Positions 60,986-64,000 of a stretch of 64,000 nucleotides of DNA are shown piece by piece (the stretch's first letter is position 1; every line of letters begins with the position of its first letter). The notes beneath the pieces were generated by a model. It made no database searches. It saw nothing but the letters and a program-made list of their open reading frames with translations, and was not told where the DNA came from. This DNA is from Asterias amurensis. Lineage: Eukaryota; Echinodermata; Asteroidea; Forcipulatida; Asteriidae. Made by a program: the position numbers and the translations under genes. Location of the stretch: positions 19,062,450 through 19,126,449 of the forward strand of contig NC_092648.1 of assembly GCF_032118995.1 (NCBI RefSeq). Reading direction: 5' to 3'.

Positions 60986-63701
60986 TTACTTACATATTTT
61001 AAGGTTTGCCTTTGGAATTACATAGAACCCATAGGTCAAAGGGGGAAGTTTGATCGTCTGTTTGGGTGTTAGGAGTCTCGAACTCAGCTCAGGGAACTGT
61101 CTGTCATTCAACATCTCCAGCTTGATGTTGTTAAGGCTCACATATCTAATGCAGAGGGGGTGAAGTAATAGAGGCTTGAGTTATGGTCTTTCATTCGGTG
61201 ACTGCTCTGCATTCTACAACCCTTTGTTGCGAAAACCCCTTGTGATCTCTACACGCGCTCTTTGCACAGATCTGCTGTGCATTGTGCTTCTTCTTTTTTC
61301 CCCCAAAAAATGCATTGAAGATGAAGACAGACCCATGCAAGGCAACAAGCTACTGGGCAATCTCGGTGGTCTAGTTGGTATGACACTTCTCTAGAACTAC
61401 AAAGGTCGTGGGTTTGAATCCCAACCGAGTGATATGCATGTGATTTTTCCACAGAACTCAAGTAAGCACCGAGTGCTACTAACCCACATCGGTGTATCAG
61501 GGTAAAACTAAATTGAGTATTCTTTATCCCTGATGCAAATTTAACATCTAGTGCAGTACCCGGTGCTAAAATATAGGATTTGAACTGCCTCTAGCTACCA
61601 GGCAATCTCGGTGGACAGTGTCTAGTTGGTAAGACAATGCTCTAGAATTGCAAAGGTCCTGGGTTCTAATCCCGCCCGACTAATATGCCTGTGATTTTTT
61701 TCACAGAGCTCAGGAAAGTACTGAATATACAGTGCTAACACACATCGCTGTATATGGGTAAAACCAACTTTTAAGTTGCCTCGGATATCCCCCATATTAC
61801 AGCCGAGCCTACTTACCTAGCCTGTATGCCATCCGTTCCACTAGGGGTCATCAGGTGCTCCTCTTTGTTGTTATTTCCAATGGTGCCTTGCAAATCGAGT
61901 TGATAGCTGTTTGATTTGTGCAGATTGATCACAATCAAAGTCACAGCTCCAGGACTGTACTTGCCATATCTGAAAGAGGAACGAAGCATTTTCAAATTCA
62001 TCAATGACGCAAATATAGCATTGCCTGCTAAAATGTTTGTCAAATCCGTACATTGAGGACTTCTCGCGTTGTTTTGACACAATTTTTAGCCATGTCTCCA
62101 TTGGTTTTGGAAAGCAAAGCATGAGACTCCTCGCTCTGTCAAAACACCCAAATCCAAATCCCTTTCATTTAAATCCTCAATGGGTAGCCCGTGCTCATGT
62201 TTGTTTGTCACACTGAACCCAGTGATATTCAGCTGTGAAATATTACTTTGACTATGGTGTCTTACAAGGTCTATTTGCCTTTTGGGGTTTCGTTTTGAAT
62301 TATAACACATTTTATGAGATTGTCACATCTTTTTTATGAGCAGGTTGAATCCTTTGGTTTTAGGAGTTTATATCAGTGTTATTGTTGTGATCCCGCAACA
62401 AGGGGTTAGAGTATTGTGTATATTATTGTTAGTGTAACGCCTAATCATACCACAGCACCAAGAGTCTCATTACCACTTTATGCAGATACAGTTAGTATTG
62501 ACCCCTTGCACGCGCGTCACACGCGCGACTGATCCCACTTACCATGTTGGTGGGCAGTTAGGTTTATGTGTATTAACGCCGCGTTGCCTAAAATGCGCAC
62601 TTCACTGCATAACGCACAGCATACTCTAGGCATAGAGATATATATGAAAACGCACAGTGAAATTTCCCACCAGTATGGCGCATTCAAGATTTTTTTCTGA
62701 TGATGACGTCAGGTGAAATGGGTCAATACTGTACTAATACTGTAACTCCTCTGCTGGTTTCAAACAACAATGAAGAAAACTGGACAAAGTTTCTCTACTC
62801 TCCACACATCTAAAGGCTTTTATGCAACACAGGCCCACCGGTGGCTCCATCAAGGAGCCTGGCAGGCTGGCGCCCTCTGCTGGCAGATTTGGGTACAGTT
62901 TGCATAGATTTTAGGTGTACTGTTCATACCTTGTTTGGGTGCGGTGGGCATAAAAGGTTTGAGGCCGCATTATAAATATACCTTGTTTGGGTGAAGAGGG
63001 TATAGGTTTTGGGTATGTACTGTACATACCTCATTTGGGTGCAGTGGGTGTAGAAATAAGAAGGTTTTGGAGACTGCATTATAAATATACCTTGTTTGGG
63101 TGCAGTGGGCGTAGATACGTAGAGTCTCAGTCTGTATGTTTGTTGATACATTCAGAACTCTCTCACCAACGAGCCGTTTGTGAATGTACGCCACCCAGTA
63201 AACCTAAAGAAGTCAAAATGACAATACTTAATTTGAAATGCTTTCATTAGAAGTGGGTTTTTTTATGAGGAATCACTTTTCAAATTGTTAATCCTTGGTT
63301 TAGAGGAAGTCTTCAAGGTATGGTCAAAGATTGGTAGATACTCCATAAACTGACGACCATAAAAACCCTGTAATTTACAGACATTTTGAGGGCCTCTGAA
63401 TTATTAGTGAGGTTCGTCAAAAAGAAGCAAATTGGTCAAGTGGGGTACTGGAGGAAACAAACAATGAGGCTAGAATAACAAGGATTCCAGCCCTTTCTTT
63501 AAATCTACAGGGCTGAAGTCCCGAATGAAAGGCTATTTAACAGAAATTGAAACTTTATTGTTAAATGGAAAAGAAGTTTTACTCACAGGTCTCGCCTCAG
63601 TATTGGTACTATCCACAAGTCCACAAAATCTTCCAATGAACTGCTGTTTCATGACTACATCTAAGCCATTCTTTGCCCCTGTTCCAAGTTTGTCTAAAAA
63701 G
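60986..63701 (-). CDS. HPSE-like: Heparanase-like GH79 endoglucuronidase, C-terminal part
   Basis: Heparanase cleaves heparan sulfate chains in lysosomes and matrix. Four exons: 63701-63587, 63203-63091, 61969-61817, 61145-60986, with consistent phases and 179 residues. Seen: FLDKLGTGAKNGLDVVMKQQ; VYWVAYIHKRLVGERVL, matching the DYWLSLLFKKLVG segment; LRIYAHCTQTR, matching LRVYLHCT; YGKYSPGAVTLIVINLHKSN, matching the YAINLHN segment; LPPLTYGFYVIPKANLKICK, matching the human AFSYSFFVIRNAKVAACI terminus. The catalytic glutamates belong to exons right of the window, so activity cannot be judged. It could be an HPSE or HPSE2-type gene. The first base of the 63701 exon completes a codon from upstream, so the gene continues. 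Confidence 0.93.
61350..61530 (+). mobile_element. tRNA-derived SINE, family A
   Basis: GGTGGTCTAGTTGGTATGAC (A box), GGTCGTGGGTTTGAATCCC (B box), then ACCGAGTGCTACTAACCCAC. It is antisense in the last heparanase intron, directly followed by another copy. Confidence 0.82.
61595..61770 (+). mobile_element. tRNA-derived SINE, family A
   Basis: AGTTGGTAAGACAATGCTCT, GGTCCTGGGTTCTAATCCCG and AATATACAGTGCTAACACAC. This is a second tandem copy in the same intron. The 61535-61595 stretch (ATCTAGTGCAGTACCCGGTG) joins the two. Confidence 0.82.
62918..63118 (-). repeat. Tandem repeat containing a splice donor
   Basis: The last about 25 nt of the heparanase exon and its donor (CACCCAAACAAG/GTAT) occur four times, with boundaries at 63091, 63030, 62982 and 62930. 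Flanks alternate between GTATATTTATAATGC and GTATGTACAGTAC, giving a dimer of about 100 bp present twice. Confidence 0.88.
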
Positions 63702-64000
63702 CTGATGAAGAGTAAAACAGAAAATAGCAGTATTGGTAAACATTTTCACATATTACTCAGAACAAAAGAAAGAGCTGCTTTGACTTGTGGGGTGGAACAT
63801 CCCACCTTGTTACATCAGCCTTTAGCATGCATGGCTCCTAGAGTCCCAGCACATCCCTTTTTTATACACGGACTCCAAAACTCAAAGTCCTACTTTGTGT
63901 TAATGGGATTTTGAAACAAACAATTCGCTCGAGTTGAAGTTTGCTCAAGTCTTGCACAACATTCACAGCGAAAAATAGATTTGTGGCGTCAAACAAGCTT
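63702..64000. other. Heparanase intron, no exon recognised
   Basis: I read all three minus-strand frames for the conserved GETSS or FAAGF segments expected upstream and found none. The preceding exon must be beyond the window. Confidence 0.6.

Noticed and set aside
63525..63914. A 129-codon plus-strand frame at the right edge
   Set aside because: It is antisense to a heparanase exon, whose minus-strand translation matches a known family.

Overview
The window is animal nuclear DNA: AT-rich, with small exons separated by long introns, GT/AG splice sites, tRNA-derived SINEs and short inverted-repeat transposons. A complete CatSper1 sperm calcium channel, an animal heparanase and lineage-specific SINEs fit a marine invertebrate deuterostome. 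I favour an echinoderm, possibly a sea star, but the class is an inference from gene content, not a demonstrated fact.

Layout. (1) About 0.7-10.6 kb, minus strand: CATSPER1, nine confidently spliced exons from the N-terminus through S1-S6 plus tentative C-terminal exons. Its introns hold a cluster of tRNA-Gln and tRNA-Arg genes and pseudogenes on both strands and an 800-bp minisatellite. (2) 11.5-19.5 kb, plus strand: alpha-SNAP, eight exons, complete at 292 codons, head-to-head with CATSPER1 across about 0.9 kb carrying a perfect CRE palindrome and an E-box. (3) 19.5-28.0 kb: no gene; SINEs, a LINE remnant and a 31-bp minisatellite. (4) 28.0-44.2 kb, with a probable alternative first exon at 50.1 kb, minus strand: a heteromeric amino acid transporter light chain of the SLC7 family, closest to LAT2/Asc-1, complete at 508 codons. 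(5) 50.1-60.9 kb: no gene recognised; repeats. (6) 61.0-63.7 kb, minus strand: the last four exons of a heparanase-like GH79 gene whose 5' part and catalytic residues lie beyond the right edge.

The most striking feature is in the SLC7 gene. The exon for transmembrane segment 8 is present as four consecutive homologous copies (33.17-36.20 kb). Each is exactly 104 nt, has the same phases, intact splice sites and an open frame. Because 104 is not a multiple of three, a transcript with zero, two or three copies is out of frame; one copy is the simple productive choice. This has the form of a mutually exclusive exon cluster. The copies differ at the residue aligned with human LAT1 Ser342 (Asn, Ser, Gly, Ser), so splicing could tune substrate handling. 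Together with two possible first exons, the locus could encode eight proteins.

The CATSPER1/alpha-SNAP pair is also notable: one gene admits calcium into sperm, the other primes SNARE complexes for exocytosis such as the acrosome reaction, and they share a putative CRE-containing divergent promoter. No translation, alignment or database search was run; exon calls rest on manual reading of splice sites, phase and recognised family motifs.
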